Assembly: GCA_036267755.1 (NCBI GenBank)
Contig: DATAVK010000121.1
Location: 1 to 45,392, forward strand
Source: DATAVK01 sp036267755
GTDB lineage: Bacteria > Actinomycetota > Actinomycetes > JAFAQI01
Reading direction: 5' to 3'
DNA: 45,392 bases
Shown here: piece after piece, positions 14,997 through 22,180 of the stretch
How the letters are laid out: the number at the start of each line of letters is the position of its first letter
How positions within the stretch are numbered: position 1 is the stretch's first letter
The notes under the pieces: model-generated
The model's database searches: none
Told to the model about the DNA's origin: nothing
Seen by the model: the letters and a program-made list of their open reading frames with translations, nothing else
Position numbers and translations under genes: made by a program

Positions 14997-16968
14997 GCTC
15001 CGAGGCTACGGCCTGCTCATGAGCCCGCAGGTCGATGACCGCAGGTGGGGGGCCGCTCGCGGTCGCCTGCTCGAGCACGTCGGTGATCTCGCGGCCGACG
15101 AGCTCGTTGCGGTCGAGAAGTGCATCGCGCAGGGCTGCAACCAGGTGCTGGTTGTCCTCGAGCTTTCCCTTCACGACGACCTTCTGTTCCTGCAACAGCT
15201 CCTCGACCCGCCGCCTGCCGTCGTGGTCACCGAGGACGCGTCCGACGATGTTGGTGTCGCTGAACGCGCTGCCCTGGACCGCGGCGAACGACACCAGCGT
15301 CCCCGCCATACCGGCTGCCCCGATCATCTGAGCGGCGACGTTCGTGGCATAGAGCAGGTCCCCTGCCGGCCCGGTCGACACGTCACCGAAGAAGATCTCC
15401 TCCGCGCACTGGCCGGCCAGCGCGATCTGGATCAGGCCGATCATGTCGGTGCGGGAACGGGTGTAGGTCTCCTCGCCGTCGCCGTGAGCCAACATGCCGA
15501 GCGCCTCGCGGCGCTTGATGATGGAGAGCACTTCGAGCTTGCGACCTGGTGCGACGAGGTGGGCGGCCGTCGCATGGCCGGCCTCGTGCGTCGCGATCAG
15601 TCGCTTCTCGTGGGCGGTGTATCCGACCGGCTGCCCAAGGCCGACCTGCAGCACCATCCTGGCCTGCTCGATGTCCTTGTAGGTCATGCGGTTGTCGCCC
15701 CGGCGTACCGCGTTGACCAAGCCCTCGTCGAAGAGCTGCTCGATCATCACCGGCGTGTAGCCCTGGGTGGCACTGGCCAGCGCGTCGCGACGTTCCGGGT
15801 CGTCGAGCTCGTCGTGGTGTGCCTTGGTCCGCAAGAAGTGGTCGGTCAGCAACCGACGACCACGCTGGTCGGGGCGGTCGAAGTGCAATGACCGGTCGAA
15901 CCTGCCGGGTCGCAGCAGCGCGGGGTCGAGCTGGTCGGCCCGGTTGGTCGCCGCGATCAGCAACACGTTGGCGTGCGGCGGGGTGGGCTTGTGCATCTGG
16001 CGGTGCGCCGGCAGGAACAGGTTGAACCAGTCGATGAGGCTGCCACCGGCCTTCTGCCACCCGGTTGGCTCGTCGAACGACTGCATCTGGACGAGCAGCT
16101 CGTTGACGACGCCACCCACGCCCTCGCTGACGTAGCCGTTGGTGACCGTCGGCGTGGCGCTGGTGCTGGGGCCGCCGAAGTACGTCGTCGGCAGGGCGGT
16201 GACGGTGCCGCAGCACTGAACGGATGCGGAGACCGCTTCGCGTGGCGACATTCCCATCCCGCCGCGCTGGCCGCCGATGGCATCGATCTCCTCGATGAAC
16301 CCGATCGCGCCGCCTTCGGCACGGGCGACCTTGCGCAGCTCCTTGAAGTACGAGCGGATCTTCCCGGCGGTTGCGCCGTAGAACATCGACTGGAACGACG
16401 TACCTGACACGTACAGGAACGGCACGCCGGCCTCGGCGGACATCGCCTTCGCGGTGTGGGTCTTCCCGGTTCCGGGCGCCCCTTCGAACAGCAGTCCGCG
16501 GCGCGGCGTACCGCCCATCTCGCCGGCGAAGGTCTTGTGGGAGAGGAACAGGTTGATCGAGCGGACCACTTCTTCCTTGACCGGCTCGATGCCGACGACG
16601 TCGGAGAGCCGCACGTCGATCTGCTCGGGGCGGTAGACGATGTGCGGCGAGCGGCGGGCCCACAGCTGCATGCCGACGAAGCCGACGATCAGTACGACGA
16701 AGAACATCATCGGTACGACGACGACCCAGTCGATGTGCGGCATCTGCAGCAGGTCGATCGGGTGGCCGGTCAGGATGCGCAGCCACAGCAACGCGGCCGG
16801 GATGCCGACGAGTGCGCTCATCCGCCACAACCGGCGCCGGCGCTGGACCTCTCGGCGGCGGCCGACGTCCGCCCCACCCATGGTGAGGACGGTGTCACCG
16901 CCGCTGGTGAACAGCGGGTCCATGAGCGGGTCGACGACCGGGGCGGTGAGAGCCGGCGACTGGTCCAT
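14974..16968 (-). CDS. FtsH-like membrane AAA+ zinc protease with large AAA insertions
   Basis: 664 residues. Two membrane helices near 51-67 and 80-103 are separated by only a dozen residues, unlike the roughly 75-residue periplasmic domain of FtsH. AAA module: Walker A GAPGTGKT (163-170); Walker B reads IGFIEEID (222-229), with Glu where FtsH has Asp; second region of homology with both arginines in LLRPGRFDR. Between Walker B and sensor 1 (VLLIAATNR) lie about 65 extra residues compared with FtsH, in two inserts flanking VNELLVQMQSFD; the first has a Cys-Cys pair. M41 protease: HEAGH at 461-465 and a downstream TGPAGDLLYAT with the third metal-binding Asp. ATG 16968 has GGAG 6 nt upstream; GTG 17028 is an upstream alternative. 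Probably active, but not the housekeeping FtsH. Confidence 0.85.
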   Translation of the reverse strand: MDQSPALTAPVVDPLMDPLFTSGGDTVLTMGGADVGRRREVQRRRRLWRMSALVGIPAALLWLRILTGHPIDLLQMPHIDWVVVVPMMFFVVLIVGFVGMQLWARRSPHIVYRPEQIDVRLSDVVGIEPVKEEVVRSINLFLSHKTFAGEMGGTPRRGLLFEGAPGTGKTHTAKAMSAEAGVPFLYVSGTSFQSMFYGATAGKIRSYFKELRKVARAEGGAIGFIEEIDAIGGQRGGMGMSPREAVSASVQCCGTVTALPTTYFGGPSTSATPTVTNGYVSEGVGGVVNELLVQMQSFDEPTGWQKAGGSLIDWFNLFLPAHRQMHKPTPPHANVLLIAATNRADQLDPALLRPGRFDRSLHFDRPDQRGRRLLTDHFLRTKAHHDELDDPERRDALASATQGYTPVMIEQLFDEGLVNAVRRGDNRMTYKDIEQARMVLQVGLGQPVGYTAHEKRLIATHEAGHATAAHLVAPGRKLEVLSIIKRREALGMLAHGDGEETYTRSRTDMIGLIQIALAGQCAEEIFFGDVSTGPAGDLLYATNVAAQMIGAAGMAGTLVSFAAVQGSAFSDTNIVGRVLGDHDGRRRVEELLQEQKVVVKGKLEDNQHLVAALRDALLDRNELVGREITDVLEQATASGPPPAVIDLRAHEQAVASERAEQSTI

Positions 16969-17108
16969 ACGTGGCTCCGCTCGTGGGCTGAAACGGTTGG
17001 AAAAGCTCAGATGATCAAAGTCTGTCACCGGCTGAGCCCAACTGGCTACGCCGAGCGAAGGGATTCACCCGGACGGGCTAGACAGTCGGGACGATGTCAC
17101 GCCGAGAC

Positions 17109-18101
17109 TTACAGGTTCTCGAAAAAGTCGGTCTCGATCTCGTCCCCGGATCTGGTGCCACGAACCAGCCGGTAGTACTCGACACCGAACGCACCCTGAC
17201 CGATGTTGTTGGACAACGCGAAGAACGGGCCGTCGACCGAGATCTGGGTCCGGTGTGCTCGCATTGCCGCGACCTTGGCGGGGAGCTGCTCCCGGGCATC
17301 GATGACAGTGGTGACGTCGTCGTCCGGAACACCGAACGTGAGCTCGTCGGGGTCAACCACGCCAAACGGCGCTTCCTCACCCATGGCCTTGAGTGCGTCG
17401 TACCCCTCGCGCAGCACCGAGACCGGGATCGTCGTCTCGTAGAGCTTGCTGGGGAGCCATGGCTCGCCCATGTCGGGGTAACGCGCCGCGTCACCGGATG
17501 CGTCAAACGCTACGGCCGTGACCCGGTGCGCCTGAATGTGGTCCGGGTGCCCGTACCCACCGACCTCGTTGTAGGTGATGACGACCTGCGGTCGGACGGC
17601 TCGCATCACCTCGACCAGCGCACCGACCGCTTCGGGAAGGTCGGCCTGCCAGAAGCAGTTCGGGTTGTCGTTGCTGGGCAGCCCCATCATTCCGGAGTCG
17701 CGATATCGACCCGGGCCACCGAGGAAGCGATGGTCCGTAACGCCCAGGGCCTCCATTGCGGCTGCCAGCTCACCGATGCGGAGTTGGCCCAGGCCGTCCT
17801 CACGGTCCACGGCGAGATGCGCGAGCTCAGGGACCAAGATCTCGCCCTCTTCGCCCAGCGTGCACGTCACGAGCGTCACGTGGGCGCCGGCCGCGGCGTA
17901 CCGGGCCATGGTGGCGCCGGTGCCGATCGTCTCGTCGTCGGGATGCGCGTGGACCAGGAGCAGCCGATGGGGGACGTCGAGCGGCGTCAGGTCGAACGCC
18001 TGCTCGAAGGGCTCGACGGCCGCCTCGGCGTCGTCCAGCACCGCCTGCTCGACATTGCGTGCCACGTCGACATCGCGGTCCTGTGGCTCCATCGTCGTCA
18101 C
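17109..18101 (-). CDS. mshB: N-acetyl-1-D-myo-inositol-2-amino-2-deoxy-alpha-D-glucopyranoside deacetylase
   Basis: Zinc-dependent deacetylase of mycothiol biosynthesis, LmbE/PIG-L fold. The catalytic/zinc motif AHPDDE is at 52-57 and the second, GYGHPDHIQAH, near 178-188. ATMARYAAAGAHVTLVTCTLGEEGE and the C-terminal ALSNNIGQGAFGVEYYRLVRG fit MshB better than Mca. At 330 residues it is longer than M. tuberculosis MshB (about 303) owing to an acidic N-terminal extension of about 45 residues. GTG 18101 is supported by a 4-nt overlap with the Nudix stop; a later start is possible. Mycothiol supports assignment to Actinobacteria. Confidence 0.93.
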   Translation of the reverse strand: MTTMEPQDRDVDVARNVEQAVLDDAEAAVEPFEQAFDLTPLDVPHRLLLVHAHPDDETIGTGATMARYAAAGAHVTLVTCTLGEEGEILVPELAHLAVDREDGLGQLRIGELAAAMEALGVTDHRFLGGPGRYRDSGMMGLPSNDNPNCFWQADLPEAVGALVEVMRAVRPQVVITYNEVGGYGHPDHIQAHRVTAVAFDASGDAARYPDMGEPWLPSKLYETTIPVSVLREGYDALKAMGEEAPFGVVDPDELTFGVPDDDVTTVIDAREQLPAKVAAMRAHRTQISVDGPFFALSNNIGQGAFGVEYYRLVRGTRSGDEIETDFFENL

Positions 18102-18532
18102 CGGGCGAGGCTATGTCGGATGGATTCGACGATCTCGCGGTCGCCGGGCGACACCCAGTCGAGACCGATGAGCTCGTCACCGGTCAGCCAGCGGATCTCG
18201 CGGTGTTCGACGGCGACCGGCACACCGTTACGGATCCACGCCCAGTAGACCCGCAGTGTGCCCGTCACACCCGTCGTCGCGACGTCGGGACCGATCCGGT
18301 CACCGACCTCGAGGTCGACTCCTAGCTCCTCGCGGCACTCGCGGCGCAGTGCGGCCGGCTCGGTCTCGCCGGGATCGACCTTGCCGCCCGGTAGCTCCCA
18401 ACGACCCGCGAGCTCCACGGGATACGACCGCTGCGCCGCTAGCACCCGAGGCGCCGTCGGGCCGGTCACGACGCCGGCCGGGGAACCGGTGTCGAGGATT
18501 GCGGCGGCCACGACGACGAGTGGCTCCGGCAT
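18098..18532 (-). CDS. Nudix hydrolase, MutT-like
   Basis: 144 residues, a single Nudix domain. The Nudix box is complete: G-K-V-D-P-G-E-T-E then R-R-E-C-R-E-E-L-G-V (about 50-72), with the GRWELPGG lead-in. Family members hydrolyse nucleoside diphosphates linked to another moiety; MutT members clear 8-oxo-dGTP. ATG 18532 has AGGAGA about 9 nt upstream. First gene of the leftward Nudix-mshB unit (4-nt overlap), divergent from the pterin dehydratase gene. Confidence 0.9.
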   Translation of the reverse strand: MPEPLVVVAAAILDTGSPAGVVTGPTAPRVLAAQRSYPVELAGRWELPGGKVDPGETEPAALRRECREELGVDLEVGDRIGPDVATTGVTGTLRVYWAWIRNGVPVAVEHREIRWLTGDELIGLDWVSPGDREIVESIRHSLAR

Positions 18533-18591
18533 GCGTGAGATTCTCCTGGTGTCGGTGCTGCCGCGCCGACCGACCCGGATGAGGAGGCCCC

Positions 18592-18888
18592 ATGGCCAAG
18601 CCTCTCGAGGACGATGAGCTCACCGCGGCGCTCGGCGAGCTCGACAACTGGCGAGTCGAGGACGGGCACCTGGCGCGGGAGGTCCGAACAGCCCCCGGCG
18701 ACGCCCCGACCCTGGTGGAGCGGGTCGGCGTAGCGGCCGACCAGATGGATCACCACCCAGTTGTCCACGTGTCGGGCGACCAGGTGCGCTTCACGGTGTG
18801 GTCACACTCTGTCGACGCCATCACGTCGAACGACGTGACGCTGGCCAACCGCATCGACGACATCGTGCGGGACAGTGGGGGCGGATGA
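18592..18888 (+). CDS. 4a-hydroxytetrahydrobiopterin dehydratase (pterin-4a-carbinolamine dehydratase)
   Basis: 98 residues, normal for the family. Dehydrates 4a-carbinolamine tetrahydropterin. The active-site signature is present: DQMDHHPVVHV with the paired histidines, then VTLANRIDDIV as the final helix, and the early GELDNWRVEDGHLAREV. ATG 18592 has GAGGAGG 4-5 nt upstream. The stop overlaps the next gene by 4 nt (ATGA). No aromatic amino acid hydroxylase is in the window. Confidence 0.9.
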   Translation: MAKPLEDDELTAALGELDNWRVEDGHLAREVRTAPGDAPTLVERVGVAADQMDHHPVVHVSGDQVRFTVWSHSVDAITSNDVTLANRIDDIVRDSGGG

Positions 18889-19106
18889 AGGACCGGAGTT
18901 CACCGGGTCCGACCGACCGCACCCCGGCGTGGCTACAGCGACTCGCCATCATCGGCACCCTCGCCGCCGTTGCGCTAGTTGTTGTCGGCGCCGTCATGCT
19001 GGCGACGGCGAAGAACGGCGGGTCGGTGGTGTTCACGGTCGGGGTGATCGGCTTGGTTCTGTACGGCGCGATGATCCCGCTGTCCCGTCGCAAGAACCCG
19101 ACGTAG
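18885..19106 (+). CDS. Small two-helix membrane protein, unknown
   Basis: 73 residues. After a polar N-terminus come two hydrophobic helices (LAIIGTLAAVALVVVGAVML and VVFTVGVIGLVLYGAMI) and a short basic tail ending PLSRRKNPT. ATG 18885 overlaps the pterin dehydratase stop by 4 nt, so it is translationally coupled. Not recognised; the layout is that of small actinobacterial integral membrane proteins with no known role. Confidence 0.7.
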   Translation: MKDRSSPGPTDRTPAWLQRLAIIGTLAAVALVVVGAVMLATAKNGGSVVFTVGVIGLVLYGAMIPLSRRKNPT

Positions 19107-19119
19107 CACGGATTTCGTT

Positions 19120-19980
19120 GTGTTCGAAGGGTTCTCACTCGACCATGTCGACGTCGGCGACGTCACGCTGCGCGTCAGGTACGGCGGTTCAGGACCCGCC
19201 GTACTGCTGCTCCACGGTCACCCTCGGACCCACACGACGTGGTGGCGGGTGGCGCCTGAGCTGACCGACCGCTTCACCGTGATCTGCCCCGACCTGCGCG
19301 GCTACGGGCAGTCGACGAGTCCGCGCACGGTGGCCGACCACGCCACCTTCTCGAAGCGCGCCATGGCCGCCGACATGGCGACGCTGGCGGACACCCTCGG
19401 CCACCAGCGGTTCTCCGTGGTCGGCCATGACCGCGGCGCCTATGTGGCTCATCGGCTCGCCATGGACTATCCGGACCGCGTGAGCCGGCTCGTGATTCTC
19501 GACGCGATACCCATCGGTGACGCGCTCGCGCGCGCCGATGCCGGGTTCGCGGCGAGCTGGTGGCACTGGTTCTTCTTCGGCCAAACCGAGAAGCCCGCCG
19601 AACGCGTGATCAACGCCGACCCGGATGCTTGGTACACCGCCACGGCGAGCCAGCTGGGCGAGGAGAACTACCGCGACTACCGGGAAGCGATCCACAGCCC
19701 GGACACGGTGCACGCCATGCTCGAGGACTACCGCGCCGGCCTCGGGGTGGACCGGGCGGCGGACGACGACGATCAAGCCGCGGGGCGCCGAATCGGCTGT
19801 CCGGTGATGATGCTGTGGTCCTCACGCGACGACATGACGGACCTCTACGGTGACCCGCTCGAGATCTGGAAGGAGTGGGCGAGCGACTTGCGTGGCCACG
19901 CCATCGACAGTGGACATCACATGGCCGAGGAGAACCCCGACGCGCTCGTCCGTGACCTGCGCGAGTTCCTAGCGGGCTAG
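19120..19980 (+). CDS. Alpha/beta hydrolase, haloacetate-dehalogenase-like
   Basis: 286 residues. Oxyanion region LLLHGHPRTHTTWW (29-42), nucleophile elbow VGHDRGAYVAHR with D104 as nucleophile, which is the haloalkane/haloacetate dehalogenase or epoxide hydrolase pattern, and histidine in DSGHHMAEENP (266 or 267). The cap contains WHWFFF (148-153) and EDYRAG, which match fluoroacetate dehalogenase segments holding the halide-binding His, Trp and Tyr. However, the carboxylate-binding Arg normally three residues after D-R (H-D-R-G-G-R) is Tyr here, so a haloacid substrate is doubtful. GTG 19120 lies 13 nt after the previous stop, without a clear ribosome-binding site. Confidence 0.85.
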   Translation: MFEGFSLDHVDVGDVTLRVRYGGSGPAVLLLHGHPRTHTTWWRVAPELTDRFTVICPDLRGYGQSTSPRTVADHATFSKRAMAADMATLADTLGHQRFSVVGHDRGAYVAHRLAMDYPDRVSRLVILDAIPIGDALARADAGFAASWWHWFFFGQTEKPAERVINADPDAWYTATASQLGEENYRDYREAIHSPDTVHAMLEDYRAGLGVDRAADDDDQAAGRRIGCPVMMLWSSRDDMTDLYGDPLEIWKEWASDLRGHAIDSGHHMAEENPDALVRDLREFLAG

Positions 19981-19996
19981 CAGGCCCACCAGCCCG

Positions 19997-20260
19997 TTAG
20001 TCGCTGGGTTGGTCGCTGAGGTTGTGTCGAGTCATCAGTTCGACCGTGCGCAGCACGTCGACGTACGGAAGGCCGACGCCCTCGCAGGTCCGATGGGCCT
20101 CGACGAGGGCGCCGAGCACCCGGGCCGTCCCCAGTCGCCGGTAGTCCGAGACCAGGTGATCCGCGAGGACCGTGATCGAGGGGTGGCCGGCACAGCAGCT
20201 GACAGGTGATGGTGTGTCACGGGCCTCGAGCGGCCCGGAGACAAGTTCAGGATTTCTCAT
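19997..20260 (-). CDS. Small hypothetical protein
   Basis: 87 residues. The second half (ITVLADHLVSDYRRLGTARVLGALVEAHRTCEGVG) is predicted helical, and a Cys-Cys pair lies near residue 22. No family recognised. Convergent with the hydrolase gene and divergent from the VOC gene. An inverted repeat GATGCC (20261-20266) / GGCATC (20275-20280) lies immediately before the ATG. Codon use looks like the neighbours, which supports a real gene. Confidence 0.6.
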   Translation of the reverse strand: MRNPELVSGPLEARDTPSPVSCCAGHPSITVLADHLVSDYRRLGTARVLGALVEAHRTCEGVGLPYVDVLRTVELMTRHNLSDQPSD

Positions 20261-20379
20261 GATGCCCAGGTATCGGCATCTGAATGACCCCGATTAACTC
20301 CTCTTGTCATATTCGCGGCACGATGTCCGGCGGTGTGGATTCGAGTGAGCGGGGAACGCCCACGCCCAGGAGGTGTCAC

Positions 20380-20796
20380 GTGTCCGATGACGTCCCGACC
20401 CTGCGCCAGATCGTCCTCGACGGCACGGACATTCGTGCCCTTGCAGAGTTCTGGCGGGAGCTGCTCGGCCTGCACTACCGGCCGGGTGACGAGCAGCCCG
20501 GCGACGACGAGGACTGGCTCGTCCTACGCGATGCTGCCGGGTCGCGCCAGCTGGCGTTCCAGCGGGTCGAACGGCTCACCGCGTCGACTTGGCCGGACGA
20601 CTCGATCCCCCAGCAGCTCCATCTGGACCTGACGGTGTCGACGGCAGACGACCTTCTGGCACAGCACGATCGCGCGCTGGCACTGGGCGCACGACAGATC
20701 CTGGACCGCTTCGACGACCCAGACGAACCGCTTCGCGTCTATGCGGATCCGGCCGATCATCCGTTCTGCATCTTCGTGGCGTCCTCCGAGGTCTGA
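20380..20796 (+). CDS. VOC-family (glyoxalase/bleomycin-resistance fold) protein
   Basis: 138 residues. One VOC fold made of two beta-alpha-beta-beta-beta modules: LRQIVLDGTDIRALAEFWRELLGLHY, then DWLVLRDAAGSRQLAFQRVE, HLDLTVSTADDLLAQHDRALALGARQI, and VYADPADHPFCIFV. The H-L-D-L and D-H-P-F-C-I positions match metal-site strands of the actinobacterial glyoxalase-like group. GTG 20380 has AGGAGG at 7 nt; the open frame further upstream lacks a better site. Substrate unknown. Confidence 0.85.
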   Translation: MSDDVPTLRQIVLDGTDIRALAEFWRELLGLHYRPGDEQPGDDEDWLVLRDAAGSRQLAFQRVERLTASTWPDDSIPQQLHLDLTVSTADDLLAQHDRALALGARQILDRFDDPDEPLRVYADPADHPFCIFVASSEV

Positions 20797-20855
20797 ACCA
20801 GCACCTGCAGGTGCCCGTGTCAGGGGGCACGTCACAGTTGTTCCGAGGAGTCCTC

Positions 20856-21194
20856 ATGAGCCGGTCAGTCCCCGCATCCACGGTTCCCCCAGGACAGGTC
20901 ACCGGCGTCGACCGGTACGCCGTCGGCGACAACGGCACGTACTTTGCCGTCGGCCGCAGATGTCGCCACCTCCGCGCCGACCTCGCGGAAGGAAGCATCG
21001 ACAGCGACGGCTGTCTGGTCTGCCCGTGGCACGCGGCAAAGTACGACGTGACGACCGGACGAATGGTGAGAGGCCCGCAAGGAGCCTTCGCCAAGGTCCC
21101 CGGCCTCGACGCCGGCTACGTCGCGCTCACCCGGGCGTTCCCCCTCAAGCGAGCGCCGGTCGTACGGCGCGGTGAGGACCTCATCATCGAGTGA
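20856..21194 (+). CDS. Rieske [2Fe-2S] ferredoxin-like protein
   Basis: 112 residues. Cluster ligands are visible as C-R-H (about 42-44) and C-P-W-H (about 62-65), giving the Rieske pattern CxH-x17-CxxH, followed by AAKYDVTTGRMVRGPQ, the usual third loop. Small stand-alone Rieske proteins pass electrons to oxygenases or act with NirD-like partners; none is adjacent. ATG 20856 has GAGGAG 5 nt upstream. It follows the VOC gene by 59 nt in the same direction. Confidence 0.88.
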   Translation: MSRSVPASTVPPGQVTGVDRYAVGDNGTYFAVGRRCRHLRADLAEGSIDSDGCLVCPWHAAKYDVTTGRMVRGPQGAFAKVPGLDAGYVALTRAFPLKRAPVVRRGEDLIIE

Positions 21195-21290
21195 CGGCCG
21201 GGTCGACGCAGCCGTCGCTCTCTCCTGCTTGGGCACCGCGATCGTCCTGCTTGTCGTTCGGCTGAGCCCACCGGATGGGACGATCTGGCC

Positions 21291-21821
21291 ATGCGTCGAC
21301 CGAGCAAGGTGGCCGGAGTGCTGCGCGGCGGGGTGCTTCGACTGCATCCAGGGGTTGACGCGCCGGCGGACATCCGGATCGACAAGCGCCCACGGATCCG
21401 CCAGAAGGACCGCGACACGCGGCTGCGACTCGCTAGCCGCGTGAGGCTGTTCGAGGGGGTGGCGTTCTACCTGCGCGCCCCCGGGGCTGCGGTCAGTATC
21501 GGTGAGCGCACCTACGTCGGCCGGCGTACCGAGTTCCACTGCGACGTCGCGATCACCATCGGGACCGACTGTGCGATCTCGTGGGACGTGCATTTCGTGG
21601 ACGGCGACCAACATGCCATCGACGGATCGTCCGGGCCAGCCTCCATCGTGGTGGGCAACCACGTCTGGATCGGGGAGCGCTCGACGATCCTCAAGGGCGT
21701 GACCCTCGGCGATGGTGCCGTCGTCGCGGCCGGCAGTGTCGTCACCCATGACGTGCCGGAGCGAACTGTCGTCGCGGGGGTTCCCGCGCGGGTCATCAAG
21801 GCGGACGTGTCCTGGTCGTGA
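21291..21821 (+). CDS. Hexapeptide-repeat acyltransferase (LbetaH), maltose/galactoside acetyltransferase-like
   Basis: 176 residues. A left-handed beta helix runs from about residue 60: VSIGERTYVGRRTEFHCDVAITIGTDC, then IVVGNHVWIGERSTILKGVTLGDGAVVAAGSVV and the common ending VVAGVPARVIKADV. H-V-x-x-x-D-x-x-x-H (DVHFVDGDQHAID) carries the catalytic-type histidine of CoA-dependent acetyltransferases in this group. The N-terminal 55 residues are basic and unusual. ATG 21291 has no strong ribosome-binding site. Acceptor is probably a sugar or cell-wall component, inferred from family only. Confidence 0.82.
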   Translation: MRRPSKVAGVLRGGVLRLHPGVDAPADIRIDKRPRIRQKDRDTRLRLASRVRLFEGVAFYLRAPGAAVSIGERTYVGRRTEFHCDVAITIGTDCAISWDVHFVDGDQHAIDGSSGPASIVVGNHVWIGERSTILKGVTLGDGAVVAAGSVVTHDVPERTVVAGVPARVIKADVSWS

Positions 21822-21855
21822 CGTGGCGGGCGATCCGCCAGCACCGTTGCGCGGC

Positions 21856-22095
21856 TTAGCCGGCCGGGTTTGCCGCCAGGGTCGAGCTGATCAGGGCACC
21901 AGCCTGCCGGGCCAGGACCTCGCTATAGGCGGTGAGGTTAGGAAGCCGCTTCGCGGCGTCGATGCGCGCGTCGCCGACCTTCTCGTAGATCACCTGAGTC
22001 GGTACGCCCGGGAACTCGGCCTCCAGCCGCTCCACGGTGGCATCCAACGCGCGGTTGACCTGCACGAGACGGGCCAGTGGTGCTGAGCGGGCCAT
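21856..22095 (-). CDS. Small three-helix protein, dimerisation-domain type
   Basis: 79 residues, helical throughout: VNRALDATVERLEAEFP, the short GVPTQVIYEKVGDARIDAAKRL and AYSEVLARQAGALI. The pattern (helix, F-P-G/x-V-P-x-x-V-I-x-x-x-V, helix) resembles small actinobacterial proteins annotated as three-helix-bundle dimerisation domains. ATG 22095 has GGAG 7 nt upstream. Convergent with the acyltransferase gene. No function assigned. Confidence 0.6.
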   Translation of the reverse strand: MARSAPLARLVQVNRALDATVERLEAEFPGVPTQVIYEKVGDARIDAAKRLPNLTAYSEVLARQAGALISSTLAANPAG

Positions 22096-22180
22096 GGCGG
22101 CACTCCGATGCGACGGGGGTGTGACCTCGTTGAGAGGCCACGCACCCGACGCCTGATACCGCTAGCGGCTCAGGACTTTC

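Noticed and set aside
20261..20280. Inverted repeat GATGCC/GGCATC before the 87-residue gene as operator
   Set aside because: Six-base arms with an 8-base loop are too weak to call as a regulatory site without conservation data.
19120..22095. Possible genomic island
   Set aside because: No integrase, tRNA, direct repeats or composition break visible; gene content is ordinary for actinobacteria.
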